Assembly (NCBI GenBank): GCA_949752745.1
Contig: OX457026.1
Location: 74,402,742-74,466,741 of the forward strand
Reading direction: 5' to 3'
Source: Protula sp. h YS-2021
Lineage: Eukaryota > Annelida > Polychaeta > Sabellida > Serpulidae
DNA: 64,000 nt
The stretch's first letter is position 1, and each line of letters starts with the position of its first letter. The position numbers were made by a program, and so were the translations under genes. The notes beneath the pieces are model-generated. The model saw nothing but the letters and a program-made list of their open reading frames with translations. It was not told the DNA's origin and did not search any database. Below, in pieces: positions 25,101-34,269 of the stretch.

Positions 25101-28100
25101 AAGGTCTGTTTAAATTCGATAAAATCCAATCTGGAAGTTTTCTAGCAACCCAATTAATTTTGGTATTCTTACCTAAAAAGAAATGCTGTTTTATTTTTCA
25201 TATGTTCATTTCTTTTCGGTTTGACTAAAGCTTGCTGTATTTCCTTATTTCCTGATTCTGGAGAATGGAAACGTCTATGGCCCATGCACAGCGCTTGGAT
25301 TGATTTGTTGTGTATAAACGTCCAATCCGTCCCAGAAAAGATACAGCATCGATGATGCTTTTCTAGCGTCGTTAAGATCCAACGACAGGACAGAGCAGAA
25401 GTTTTGAAAAGGTTAAAAAATGATACCTATCGAGAACATGGTATAAAATAACAAGCCATCTTAGAAAGCGCGTCCTAAATCGGAATTAAAAATCCAAAAT
25501 GACGACCATTGTGATCTCGAAATCGGGTCATGATCAAAATTATTATAAAAAAACCCGCACCTACCCACTATAATAGGTCATCTAAAAATCATAAGAAACG
25601 GATTATAAGACTGCGTGTAAGTGTCGACAGTGAACGGACGGGCGGCTAGACAAATAAATAACATCCAATTAAAACCTTTGTCTCCCTCCGGCCGTAAAGC
25701 CTCGGTTGGGAGCTAATAAGACACGGTATTCTGAAAAATATCTTACAGGTGGATGTTTTCCGAAATTACAGAGGTCTTCAAAAAATTCAGACTGATATTC
25801 TGCGTTATTTTACTTTAAAGGAAGCGACTTACCAAAAATGACTCTGAGAACGGAGTTTGATGGCAGCCAAAAGGTCACGAGCGTAAGTAAAGCCAAGAGG
25901 ATTGATGGGGATATGAGGATTCGTCCAAGAACTGCATGTTTACGAAGAAAACGTATGTTGAAAGTTATGTCTGGATACGGCTCTGCGCAACACGGATAAT
26001 AGAGTACATTCTTGTTTGCTGTGCTGTTGAGTAGTTCAAACTCCTGACTTTGAATGTAGTTGGACAGGTCTATCTAAAAATCAAAATATAAACTTAGTGA
26101 AAAAAAATACCTCAGAATTACAGGGTGGTGAGAGGATCTGTTACTTAACTGAATGCTAATAAACATAGCCCTTTCTTCGTTGCACATATGGACAGATTGT
26201 GTACACAAACAATGTCAACATTGCCTAATTTGTGAATGTGGGAAGACACTTAGCTGGAAAGATATAAAAAATGACACATGACACACATTCTTTTTTTTAT
26301 TCCGGTAACCCAGAGCCCCTAGCTTGTTTGAAATGGGGACGGGTAGGTCTAACGAAAGGTCTATAGGTGGAGTACCGGCGGGCACGGCCAGTGTACAATA
26401 GTTTCACTTTTTACATAACGGTCTGCACTTTTACTAAGATATGTTATGCACACAAATGAATAAAAGTCAGCAGTGTACCTTTAAAAACTTTTAATTTCTC
26501 AATAAAATAACAAACTCAATGCCTAATCATACCTGGTTGGAGCCAACCGGAAGAGGGGGTCTTTCCACATATGATAGCTTTAAAGAGTGGGTAAACCCAC
26601 TTGGATAGCACCTTCCCCTAACCATTTTCAAAAAGGGTGGGTAAACTCACTTGGATAGCACCTTCCCCTAACCATTTTCAAAAATTTGGTTATCAATCTA
26701 GCCTCGTTTGAAAGCCATTGACGGCTGAATAAACTGTAAGCAACAGAAAGCACCAGTGGAATAAATCAGAAACATGCCCAGCACGAGACAGCCAGGTTTA
26801 GAAATTAGGGTTGGGGACGGGGTGGTCCCAGTGGGGTTGGTATAGGAGCCTGCGGTGGCACGCGATCGATATAAACTTCTTTATCCCTCAGAGTCATATC
26901 CTGGCAGACAGCTCTGTTCTTCAGGTTGACTCTCTCCACTTCCTTCAGTTGGAAAAGCTCCGTCTGGCTCAAAATATCCGTATGTCTGAGCTGCCGTCCC
27001 CCTGAATGACCAGCAGTGTAGCAAGGACGGCCTCGCCTTAGTTGCACCACTGAAGTGAGCTGCCGTACCGCTATCCTAGCAGTGTATCTGGTGGCTATTC
27101 ATGCACACTCCAGTAATTTCCGAATTACTGGGCCAGTGATGTCTTCCTGAATTAGTGCCACTTTCAGAGCCCTTGGTGTATGGTCCTGCAAAGAGATGGT
27201 GTTGGGTGTTGGGCGAGCTAAGTCCTGCAGCACTTTAGCGTCCTTCTCTCGCAGAGGATGTCTGATTCCGGCCGGACTCTTGGCATCCAGGCAGTTCTCT
27301 TACACTGCTGCTCAAATGACTCGTTGGGGATTAAATTCTCCGCTGTTCTATGCAGCGTCGGTCTGACTGCAAGTTGTGTCGATGGGTGGAATCTTGCCAT
27401 CACTTTGCCCTAACCCGTCTCCATCGTGTGGAATTTCGGCTACCTGGCTACTTAACGTTATCTAACCCTGCGCTTGTTGCTAGGCCAGAACGTCCTCTTG
27501 CTCTGGAGCCTCGCACTGTGAAGTGAGAAGGATGGGAGGTTCCTTCCTCTCCTCAAAGATTTTCTTGCCTTTACCCCTACAGCCTGTTGATCTCTTCTAC
27601 TGTGTCTCTGATAGAATGTCTTCCTGCATCACTGGGGTTTTGCATCTGCACGAGCAAACAGCTGGAGTAGAATAGATGCTGAAGTCAGTTGCATGATAAT
27701 CCTGACCAGAATACGACGCCAGAACTTGGTTGATCATCCAAAGATGTACCAAAAAGGACGGATAAACGTTGGAAAAGTGGATGTTTGCTCGAAATAAAAC
27801 AAAGTTTTCTTCCTTTTACGAATTTTGAGTCATCAGATTGACAACGTTCAAATCAAGCTTTGGGTCGTCAGAAATTCGTCTTTGTCAAATAAACTCGCCA
27901 CGAACTCGTCAACGTATATAATTTTTAAGCACCTATTTTTTTTCTTTTCAATTCCACTATGTATAAAGCTTGGAAATTTTTAAACTAAAAACATTAAATA
28001 AACCTACATTTCGGTTTTTAAATTTGCGACAGAAATACACTAACAGAACAGAGATTCAGTTATATGAAGTTCATGTTAGAAATGGTGATCCTGCCTTTTA

Positions 28101-31100
28101 AGCCACATCTTTTTTCTAATACCGGGAAGAACTATTTTGAAGAGGTAATTTAATGGGTTTAGAAGACACATTCACTGTTCTCCGCCTCTTCAGACAAACC
28201 CACATGATAGACTAGACCGAATTTCGCTACACGTAGCGAAATAGCACCCACTTGCAGGGCAGAGACACAACATATTTGGTCAAAGACACATTTTTCAGTG
28301 TTTCGACATAATTGTCCTCTTCCGGATTATTATCTTGAACGAGGCCATCGAAGTGAATATAATGTAACCTCATTTGGGCACAAATAAATAAAATTCAGTT
28401 TTCTAACCGTTTTTGAGATACTGGTCAACTTACATTTTTTACCTTGACCATGATGGAGGAGGTCAAGATCACCGAGGTGTCTCTTATATAACGTCTTTTA
28501 GGCCCAAAGGGTCTAAAATAAGCTCAAAATCGCTCTATCTCTAACCGTTTTCGAGATAATAGTCAACTTCTGGTTTTTTACCTTGACCGTGACCCAGAAA
28601 GTCAAGGTCACCGAGGTACCTCTTATGTGACGCTGTTTAGGCCCAAACGGTCCAAAATGAGCTCAAAATCGCTCTATCTCTAACCGTTTTCGAGATAATA
28701 GTCAACTTCCGGTTTTTGACCTTGACCGTGACCCAGAAGGTCAAAGTCACCGAGGTACCTCTTACGTAACGTTGTTCATGCCCAAAGGGTCGAAAATGAG
28801 CTCAAAATCTCTAACCGTTTTCGAGATAATAGTCAACTTCTGGTTTTTGACCTTGACCGTGACCCAGAAGGTCAAAGACACCGAGGTACCTCTTATGTAA
28901 CGTTGTTTAGGCCCAAAGAGTCGAAAATGAGCTCAAAATCGCTCTTTCTCTAACCGTTTTCGAGATAATAGTCAACTTCTGGTTTTTGACCTTGACCGTG
29001 ACCCAGGAGGTCAAAGTCACCGAGGTACCTCTTATGTAACGTTGTTTATGCCCAAAGGGTCGAAAATGAGCTCAAAATCGCTCTATCTCTAACGGTCTTC
29101 GAGATAATAGTCAACTGCCGGTTTTTGACCTTGTCCGTGACCCAGAAGGTCAAAGTCACCGAGGTACCTCCTATGTAACGTTGTTTATGCCCAAAGGGTC
29201 CAAAATGAGCTCAAAATCGCTCTATCTCTAACCGTTTTCGAGATAATAGTCAACTTCCGGTTTTTGACCTTGAACGTGACCCAGAAGGTCAATGTCACCG
29301 AGGTACCTATTATGTAACGCTGTTTAGGCCCAAACGGTCCAAAATGAGCTCAAAATCGCTCTATCTCTAACGGTTTTCGAGATAATAGTCAACTTCCGGT
29401 TTTTGACCTTGACCGCGACCCAGAAGGCCAAGGTCACCGAGGTACCTCTTATGTAACGTTTTTTAGGCCCAAATGGTCGAAAATGAGCTCAAAATCGCTC
29501 TATCTCTAACCGTTTTCGAGTTGAGTCGGCCTGTCTTTAAGGACGCGTGAAGTCACGTGACTTTTGAGCTTGACCCCGAAGGTCAAGTTTAGTGATGAAA
29601 GTTTACCCTTTACTGAGTACGTTTTATGCATTCACACTGGAATTTGAGCACCTTTATGGCTACTTTTCGTGATTAATAGGTGTTTCCAAAAATATTTTGA
29701 CCTCAATTTGACCTTGACCTCTGAGGTTCAAGGTCAAAAAATTTTACGGATTTGACGACAACTCATTACCCTCTATGTCTCTGCCAAATGCCGTCTTTTT
29801 ACAACAAACCCTGCAGGAGGAGTTTTCTGGAAACCACTTTGAGGTCAGAAAAACTTTGACCTCAATTTGACCTTGACCTTCAAGGTCAAGGTCAAAAAAT
29901 TTTGCGGATTTGACGACATCTCGTCACCCTCTATCACTATGCCAAATTTCATCGTCCTACGTCAAATAGCCTAGGAGGAGTTTTCTGGAAACCTCCGTGA
30001 CGGAAAAAAAAGAGAAGAAAAAAAAGGAAAAAAAGGCAGAAATTTCGAGAGAAACTACAAACTTATACCCATTTGCAAACCAAGTTTGCAAGTGGGAATT
30101 AATATTTCACTAGCATCCTACCCGATGCATTTTCTCTGTTGAAACCGTTTAACTTTTAAAATGGATAAGAATCGTTTTCCAGAATGTTTCAACAATACTC
30201 AACATCTTGAAATAAATGCATAACGGATCCTGCGAAATTTTTGACACAGAGGTTGGAAGAAACTGTTACAAAACGATTTTTACCGATAAATTTTAACATG
30301 ATACACACGCAGTTCAAGATCACGTAACATGAAAAATCCAGTAGGAACAGGTGATTTTGAAATTGATTACTCTTGTGCCAAAACTTTATCACAGATTGAT
30401 CTTATTAGTGATTTACTAAAGCACTGTTACTTCTTACATTCGCAAAAATATAAAACAAACCTCAGCTACCCCATCGTAAAATCCAACATCCAGATGAAAT
30501 CCGTGATAAGTCCACGATCCAAATTTGAGACTGCACGAATGCTTGTCATAGGGAAAGTTGGTGAGATCTGCCGCACAGGTGATGGACGCTGTGGCACCAG
30601 GAATCCACAGTACTTCGCCATTTTTGCTAACAACGGCTAGAGCATCATCGTGATGAACAACACCAGTATCGGCACTGTAAGGCAAATGTCGAAAGTTTGC
30701 AAATGTCACAAGCCGAAAGGAAGAGGCCAAAATCATCATATTAATAAACATTCTGAAATCCTCTATTTTTTACTAGCTTTGATGTTTTTATAGACGTGAA
30801 TTCAAACTGCAAACTAGAACCTCACTTCGCTAGCGAAATGTTAAACACTTGACAAAAATTAAAACGCACAAATACTTACTTCAATGGGTTATTTCTTGAA
30901 TAATATATTGCAAGAAACACAGCTTGAATACGTCTTATAAGCCGAGTAGTGTTTGGTTTCTGTTGACTTAAGGTTTTATTGACTGATATAGAATACGCCG
31001 TGTTATCTATTTACGCAGTGAGAGCTCGCACAAAGCTCACTGAGCAGCTGTGTGTGATGTGGGTTAAATGATACGCATTTACTTGCAAAAAATACACTCT

Positions 31101-32496
31101 TTTCACATGGCTTTTTTACAAAGAAAACGAAATCAAAGACGAAAATAAAAAGTGACATGCACATGTTCAGATCAAGCTCTTCATAAGTCCCAAGTTTCAT
31201 GGTTGTAGGGCCCATAGTGTCAGAGAAGAAGAAGACACAAAAAATCGGAAAAAGTGTCAAGAAGAAAAAAAAGGACGAATTTTGCTCGCACAAATTCATA
31301 TAACCCTTGCAAGCCAAAGGCTTGTCAAGTGTTAAATAAATGGTAATTGGTAATACGATACGTGCCTGTTGTAGAGAGTAATGTCAGGTTTCCATATGGT
31401 GTGGATGGGTAGTCTCACTTCATCCAAGCCGCCAAAGTCGTCCTCGTTCCATTGAAGCAATATGTCATTCCACATCTAAACACATCATCATCATCATTAT
31501 CATCCTCCTCCTCCTCCTCATCATCCTCATCCTCATCATCATCAGCAGCAGCAGCAGCACCATGAAAATTACTCCCACCCTGTTGTTATGACGTTGGCAC
31601 TCCCGTGGAACGCGACTGGCACAAAATACTGCATTACCCCTCGTTGTTTGGATACACATGGCATCACATGTGCTACGAAGTACTCCTCCCCCCCCCCATC
31701 CTCACCCCCACCCCCCGCCACACGGAATACTACCTCCCGAGCGCCCTGTTTATATTGCACTTGTACTTACATGTCTCAGCCATACTTTAAGGGTGAGTAT
31801 CTGCTTTGTTTCGTCAAAAGCTATGAGCTGCAATAAACCAATACCAAAGTAGACGGAAACTGTTTCCGATTTGTTGTATACAGGTCTCCCGTAGATTCCA
31901 ACTTTTTCATAGTTTTCCAGTAGATGTTTGATTAGCCTTTTCTCATCACTCATGGCAATTCCTCCAACTAAAATATTTAATAGAAACGCATCTTTAATAT
32001 GGAGTAAAAGAATACTTGCTGCATGGAGTGCAACTAATTCACCCCCTGCACACCCCCCTTTAGATGCACAAATTCCCTCCCCTTAATCTCCGAGTGGTTG
32101 GGGACGGGAGGTCTGGCAAGAACACTACAGTGCGATGCCTCGTTCGTTCGTTGCGATTGGGTGTGATGAGTCAAAATATCGGATGTCGGACCAAAAGAAC
32201 AAAAAAAAACAAAAACAAAAAAAAAAACAAAAGTTATGTTTCTAGATGTTTCTTTCAGGCTTTTCAGCTTTCGTGTTATGAAAATACAACCATTTTCCCT
32301 CCGTTGATTAGATATTCTGTACTCTATCTGTAATGCTATGTCTGCTGTGTAATACAAAATGTTTATTTACAAACATAACAAGCTAACAATAAAAATGTTA
32401 TAAGAGAAAAATAATCACCACCATATCTGCTATTAATGGATACTCACCTAAACACAGCGCAAAAACAAAGCAGAATGTACTAAAAGTCCGAAACAT
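15864..32496 (-). CDS. Nicotinic acetylcholine receptor alpha-type subunit gene (spliced; six exons resolved)
   Basis: Exons, in coding order on the minus strand: 32496-32448, 31967-31771, 31475-31366, 30674-30461, 26073-25833, gap, 16106-15864. The phases of the first five join perfectly (1, 0, 2, 0). The encoded protein is a pentameric ligand-gated ion channel subunit. It has a signal peptide, loop A WKPDITLYN, a Cys-loop with exactly 13 residues between cysteines, loop B WTYHG, a vicinal Cys pair (YYPCCAEPYPD) that marks alpha-type ligand-binding subunits, TM1 ending FWLPSNS, and a last exon with TM4 (LLLATLLDRVMFMAYV). No exon for the pore-lining TM2 and TM3 was found. Exon 5 ends in phase 1 and the last exon opens in phase 0, so direct joining would break the frame. 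Introns are loaded with transposons. Either the missing exon is diverged or lost, or the last exon belongs to a neighbouring paralogue. Confidence 0.8.
16107..17950. other. Receptor intron or intergenic DNA; no exon recognised
   Basis: Includes G-runs at 16526-16535 and 16552-16561. A short open frame at 16611-16808 (+) has a slightly raised GC content but no recognised domain. TM2/TM3-like sequence was looked for on the minus strand and not seen. Confidence 0.45.
17952..18300. repeat. 43 bp tandem repeat, eight copies
   Basis: The unit starts GACGTTTTCTGTCTAATT and ends CAATCAGAGGTGTAGAT. Copies begin at 17952, 17995, 18038, 18081, 18124, 18167, 18210 and 18253. Two variable positions (T/G and T/A) show that copies 1-2 were duplicated as a dimer to give 3-4. 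There are no spacers, so it is not a CRISPR. Confidence 0.97.
18301..19757. other. No gene recognised
   Basis: AT-rich intronic or intergenic DNA. A small hairpin lies at 18991-19013 (CCTTAGCCA paired with TGGCTGAAGG). Hydrophobic frames at 19301-19552 (-) lack receptor motifs. Confidence 0.45.
19758..20187 (+). repeat. Interspersed repeat family, copy 1
   Basis: Begins TTAACACTTGACAAGCCTTT and contains ATGGGCCCTACGACCATGAA. It is about 430 bp, directly followed by copy 2. The phenylalanine-rich frame inside is repeated in every copy but frame-shifted between copies, so it is not a gene. Confidence 0.85.
20188..20706 (+). repeat. Interspersed repeat family, copy 2
   Basis: Same start hairpin (CAAGCCTTTGGCTTG) and body as copy 1, but extends further to AACATTTCGCTAGCGGAATG and TTCTAG. 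About 520 bp. Confidence 0.85.
20707..21272 (+). repeat. Interspersed repeat family, copy 3, 5' truncated, 3' end duplicated
   Basis: Lacks the first ~40 bases of the family. Its last ~85 bases (AAGAAATAACCCA through GAGCTTCTAG) occur twice in tandem. Confidence 0.8.
21271..21428. repeat. Large imperfect palindrome
   Basis: GTTATAGGGATAAATCATGC at the left pairs with the right end (ATCTATCCCCACTATAAC). The match continues through GTGCTTTGTAT...GATTCGAGCAC and GAAGGCC on both sides, giving roughly 65-70 bp arms around a short centre. It is a foldback element or hairpin MITE. Confidence 0.8.
21962..23426 (+). mobile_element. Tc1/mariner-like DNA transposon, decayed
   Basis: The inverted termini are CTGACCCAAAAAAA...GAAAGTATCC (21966-21992) and GGATACTTTCTTTTTTGGGTCAG (23400-23422). 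TA dinucleotides lie just outside both. It encloses a frameshifted transposase. It sits between the last exon and TM1 exon of the receptor gene, in opposite orientation. Confidence 0.85.
22261..23102 (+). pseudogene. Tc1-like transposase pseudogene
   Basis: It starts MPRLSEKERERAIGMM and carries an N-terminal helix-turn-helix (STREVARRFGCTRATINRL) in frame 1. The catalytic core is spread over other frames: GDESRYQLYRADG (first Asp) in frame 3, FNHDNARPHVA (second Asp) in frame 2, and SPDLNFIEYLWDHL (third acidic residue, Glu) back in frame 3. The order and spacing are those of Tc1-type DDE transposases, which cut and paste the element at TA sites. At least three frameshifts in about 840 bases mean it cannot encode active enzyme. 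Confidence 0.9.
23427..23568. other. Flank of the foldback insertion
   Basis: Sequence with AATTTCCACGTCACTTCC-type blocks that resembles the DNA on the far side of the foldback element (24300-24780). This suggests one older repeat split by the insertion. Confidence 0.4.
23569..24292. mobile_element. Foldback element with C-run/G-run termini and 8 bp target duplication
   Basis: The left end is TGAGTCTTGGCCCAACCCCC with C-runs to about 23690. The right end (24207-24292) is the inverted G-run counterpart finishing GTTTGGGCCTGTTCCC. Identical octamers CTAAGAAG flank it (23561-23568 and 24293-24300) as a target-site duplication. The 500 bp interior has no coding signal. The G-runs (several of 6-14 G) could form quadruplexes. 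Confidence 0.75.
24301..25832. other. Receptor intron; no exon recognised
   Basis: Contains repeated AAGTTTCATGGAATTTTC-type blocks. A moderately long frame on each strand at 24722-25129 has no recognised domain. Confidence 0.45.
25833..26073 (-). CDS. Receptor exon 5: loop C with vicinal Cys pair, and TM1
   Basis: Acceptor ATTTTTAG, donor TTTTG/GTAAGT; 241 bases, phase 0 in and phase 1 out. Encodes DLSNYIQSQEFELL, then YYPCCAEPYPDITFNIRFLR and TM1 (ILISPSILLALLTLVTFWLP). The adjacent Cys pair binds agonist in alpha subunits. Confidence 0.92.
26074..26800. other. Receptor intron 4, proximal part
   Basis: A two-copy tandem repeat of about 51 bp lies at 26584-26688 (TGGATAGCACCTTCCCCTAA in each copy). 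No exon was recognised. Confidence 0.6.
26805..27560 (-). pseudogene. Decayed open reading frame of unknown origin
   Basis: On the minus strand a coherent, GC-richer stretch can be read across several stops and shifts. One part runs through KDAKVLQDLARPTPNTISLQ and a later part through HTDILSQTELFQLKEVERVN. A separate 61-codon frame lies at 27218-27403. The composition differs from the surrounding intron. It looks like a relic of a transposon protein (perhaps Gag-like), but no diagnostic motif is present. Confidence 0.3.
28405..29520. repeat. 139 bp tandem repeat, about eight copies, with AGGTCA-type motifs
   Basis: Copies of TTTTTGACCTTGACCGTGAC recur with a 139-base period (near 28572, 28711, 28842, 28981, 29120, 29259, 29398, with an earlier diverged copy near 28433). 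One copy lacks 8 bases. Each unit carries TGACCTTGACC and, inverted, AGGTCAAAGTCA. Confidence 0.92.
29530..29995. repeat. Two-copy degenerate repeat rich in TTGACCTTGACC
   Basis: Two copies of about 160 bases contain CAATTTGACCTTGACCT, then GGTCAAAAAATTTT and GACGACATCTCGTCACCC-like blocks. They extend the AGGTCA-type content to the right end of the element. Confidence 0.7.
30461..30674 (-). CDS. Receptor exon 4: Cys-loop and loop B
   Basis: Acceptor CCTTACAG, donor GCTGAG/GTTTGT; 214 bases, phase 2 in and phase 0 out. Encodes VVSKNGEVLWIPGATASITC, the 13-residue Cys-loop to the second cysteine, and KFGSWTYHGFHLDV. The start completes the Ser codon of the conserved LYNSAD motif split by the intron. 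Confidence 0.95.
30790..31336 (-). repeat. Interspersed repeat family, copy 4, inside receptor intron 3
   Basis: Reverse complement of the 20188-20706 copy, ending with the CAAGCCAAAGGCTTG hairpin. It fills most of the 691-base intron and stops about 30 bases from the exon 3 donor. Confidence 0.9.
31366..31475 (-). CDS. Receptor exon 3: loop A, 110 bp, GC donor
   Basis: Encodes MWNDILLQWNEDDFGGLDEV and the loop A motif WKPDITLYN. The 110-base length and phases (0 in, 2 out) equal the classic exon at this position in nicotinic receptor genes. The only donor that keeps the frame is AACAG/GCACGT, a GC-AG intron. The acceptor is preceded by a GAT/GAG microsatellite rather than a normal pyrimidine tract. 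Confidence 0.92.
31480..31560. repeat. Trinucleotide microsatellite (ATC/CTC/AGC)
   Basis: Runs of CAT, CTC and CAG trinucleotides lie immediately upstream (on the minus strand) of receptor exon 3. Confidence 0.95.
31771..31967 (-). CDS. Receptor exon 2: N-terminal ligand-binding domain
   Basis: Acceptor ATATTTTAG, donor AGACAT/GTAAGT; 197 bases, phase 1 in and phase 0 out. Encodes GGIAMSDEKRLIKHLLENYE, VYNKSETVSVYFGIGLLQLI and DETKQILTLKVWLRH, the first helix and strands of a nicotinic ligand-binding domain. The short exon that is separate in many nicotinic genes is fused here. Confidence 0.92.
31968..32447 (-). other. Receptor intron 1
   Basis: Bounded by G/GTGAGT (donor) and TTTTAG (acceptor). 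It carries an A-rich stretch at 32200-32231 and no coding signal. Confidence 0.7.
32448..32496 (-). CDS. Receptor exon 1: start codon and signal peptide
   Basis: ATG at 32496 begins a hydrophobic signal sequence (MFRTFSTFCFVFALCL). It ends in phase 1 at TTTAG/GTGAGT, which fits exon 2. The codon split across the junction makes Val before GGIA. Confidence 0.85.
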
Positions 32497-33211
32497 TGTT
32501 CAGGTTAACTTTTTCCAAAGCAAGAAATGTATTCAGCTGCCACACACTCTTTAAACTTATGTGTCGGAATTCATTTAAAAATTTGCCGTTAGATCTTTTT
32601 GTGCGCGTTACTAGCAGACTCCGCCCTCAGTGTTTAGTTTCAAGTGAAGTTATAGGATCTGCAAAGTGACATGTGTAACATTTGTTTTTGATATAGAAAA
32701 TGTGGAATAAACACCAGCATATCCTGGGAGAATTTGAGTTCGAAAAAAGATAGGTTGAGTATCTCCTTCATTAGAGAGAATCACATTTCTGTACATAACG
32801 TGGTCTCATATTTACACTCAAGGTTCCTCCCCCCCCCGCCGCCCCGACGAGTGTCGGATAAAATGTAGGCCTTTAAGGTCTCAGTATCGCATTCTTTGTA
32901 ATTGCAATGGAGGATAAAGGCAATATCTGAGGTCTTTCCAAAATTATTTTTAAAAACTCATTTTCGCTTTCTGATAGCTGCAGCAACCCGGATATCACCC
33001 CAGCACTGTCAAAAACCAATAAATAACTAATAAAAGTAATAAAAATAAAATCAGATATTCTGTTTTTTTTTCTAAAGAGGTAACTGTGAAAGACTATTGA
33101 TATTAGAAAAAAAAAACGAAATTGAAAGCGAACCTGTTGCTCGGCCACTGGCACAAATCAGACTGACAATTAAGGGCAAATCCGGATGGGAAGCGGTAGG
33201 GTAGTTCTGGC

Positions 33212-33215
<4 letters not shown>
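32497..33215. other. Upstream flank of the receptor gene
   Basis: Would contain the receptor promoter (minus strand). No convincing TATA or other core element was identified. A mixed C/G tract lies at about 32827-32850. Confidence 0.4.
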
Positions 33216-33455
<240 letters not shown>

Positions 33456-33514
33456 GATGCGGCTTCGTCGGGAAACAAGACGAATTGGTGTGTATCACGT
33501 TGCAATGTTAAAGT

Positions 33515-33541
33515 GAAACGGACCGAACTTCGGTCCGTTTC
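33515..33541. repeat. Perfect 13 bp-arm palindrome
   Basis: GAAACGGACCGAA, one base, then TTCGGTCCGTTTC. It lies about 50 bases inside the left end of the candidate large element and is followed by more CGTTTCGC copies. Confidence 0.95.
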
Positions 33542-34269
33542 GCATTTTGGTCGGGTCGTCCGTTTCGCAAATCTGTGTTAGGGGTTCATTTTGCGAAACA
33601 GGACGTGCTCTTTCACCTGAGACCACATGCCTATTTCGCAGAAATTTACAGAGACCTTCAAAATTTCTGTGTAAAATAGTTCTCACACCAACATATAGGT
33701 GGCTACCTACCATGAACTCTGTGTGAGAGAAGCACGTGGAACGAGAGCCAATCAGAAGGCGTACACATCTTTCGATCTGTGTGAAATCTATTTTTATATC
33801 ACATTTCAGCCAATCAGGTGCTAGCACATGTGTCAGGGGAGCACGACCACGTGTTGGAATGGACCCGGCCCCGGGTGGTTGTCTACTTTTTGGCCTACAT
33901 TTTAGTAGATTCTGGGGTGGCATATCCGTAGAATTGTATTTAAAACAGGAAGAATAATATCGCAAATACGTTTTAAAGTTATTTATTGTTTTGTTTGTAG
34001 CCTATAAATCTCAAAAATCAAAGTTAAAGTTGAGGGTAAACAAGGCAACACCCCTTTTGGTAGTGGACGATAATACCAGAAAGTTTCCACTTCATTTTTT
34101 AAAGTACATATTTTTGTTTAACTGAAGCAAAGTGTCACATATTTTATTAAGCAATCGTTAGAGTTTGTTATTCTTCGTAGATTCTTGTTTTTTTTTTAAC
34201 CAAGTCATTTGTTTGACATATTATTCTCGGTTCCTTTTTGTAAGCCGGTCTGTTTCGCAAGCCTCATGT
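33542..34269. other. No gene recognised
   Basis: Repeated TTTCGCA motifs and a moderately GC-rich part around 33720-33930 with short frames but no recognised domain. Confidence 0.45.

Larger units (their letters stand above)
28230..30114. mobile_element. 1.9 kb foldback-type element in receptor intron 4
   Basis: The left end has GTAGCGAAATA...CCCACTTGCA (28233-28256) and the right end TGCAAGTGGG...TTTCACTAGC (30087-30114), an inverted match of about 24-28 bp with mismatches. A perfect palindrome ATTTCGCTAC/AC/GTAGCGAAAT sits at the left border. A hairpin CCCATTTGCAAAC/GTTTGCAAGTGGG sits at the right border. The body is a 139 bp tandem array plus two longer AGGTCA-rich repeats. No coding region. 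Confidence 0.6.

Noticed and set aside
28230..30114. Helitron (3' hairpin followed by CTAG)
   Set aside because: The CTAG is too far from the hairpin, no 5' TC end was found, and inverted ends fit a foldback element better.
30329..30640. 103-codon plus-strand frame
   Set aside because: Antisense of receptor exon 4.
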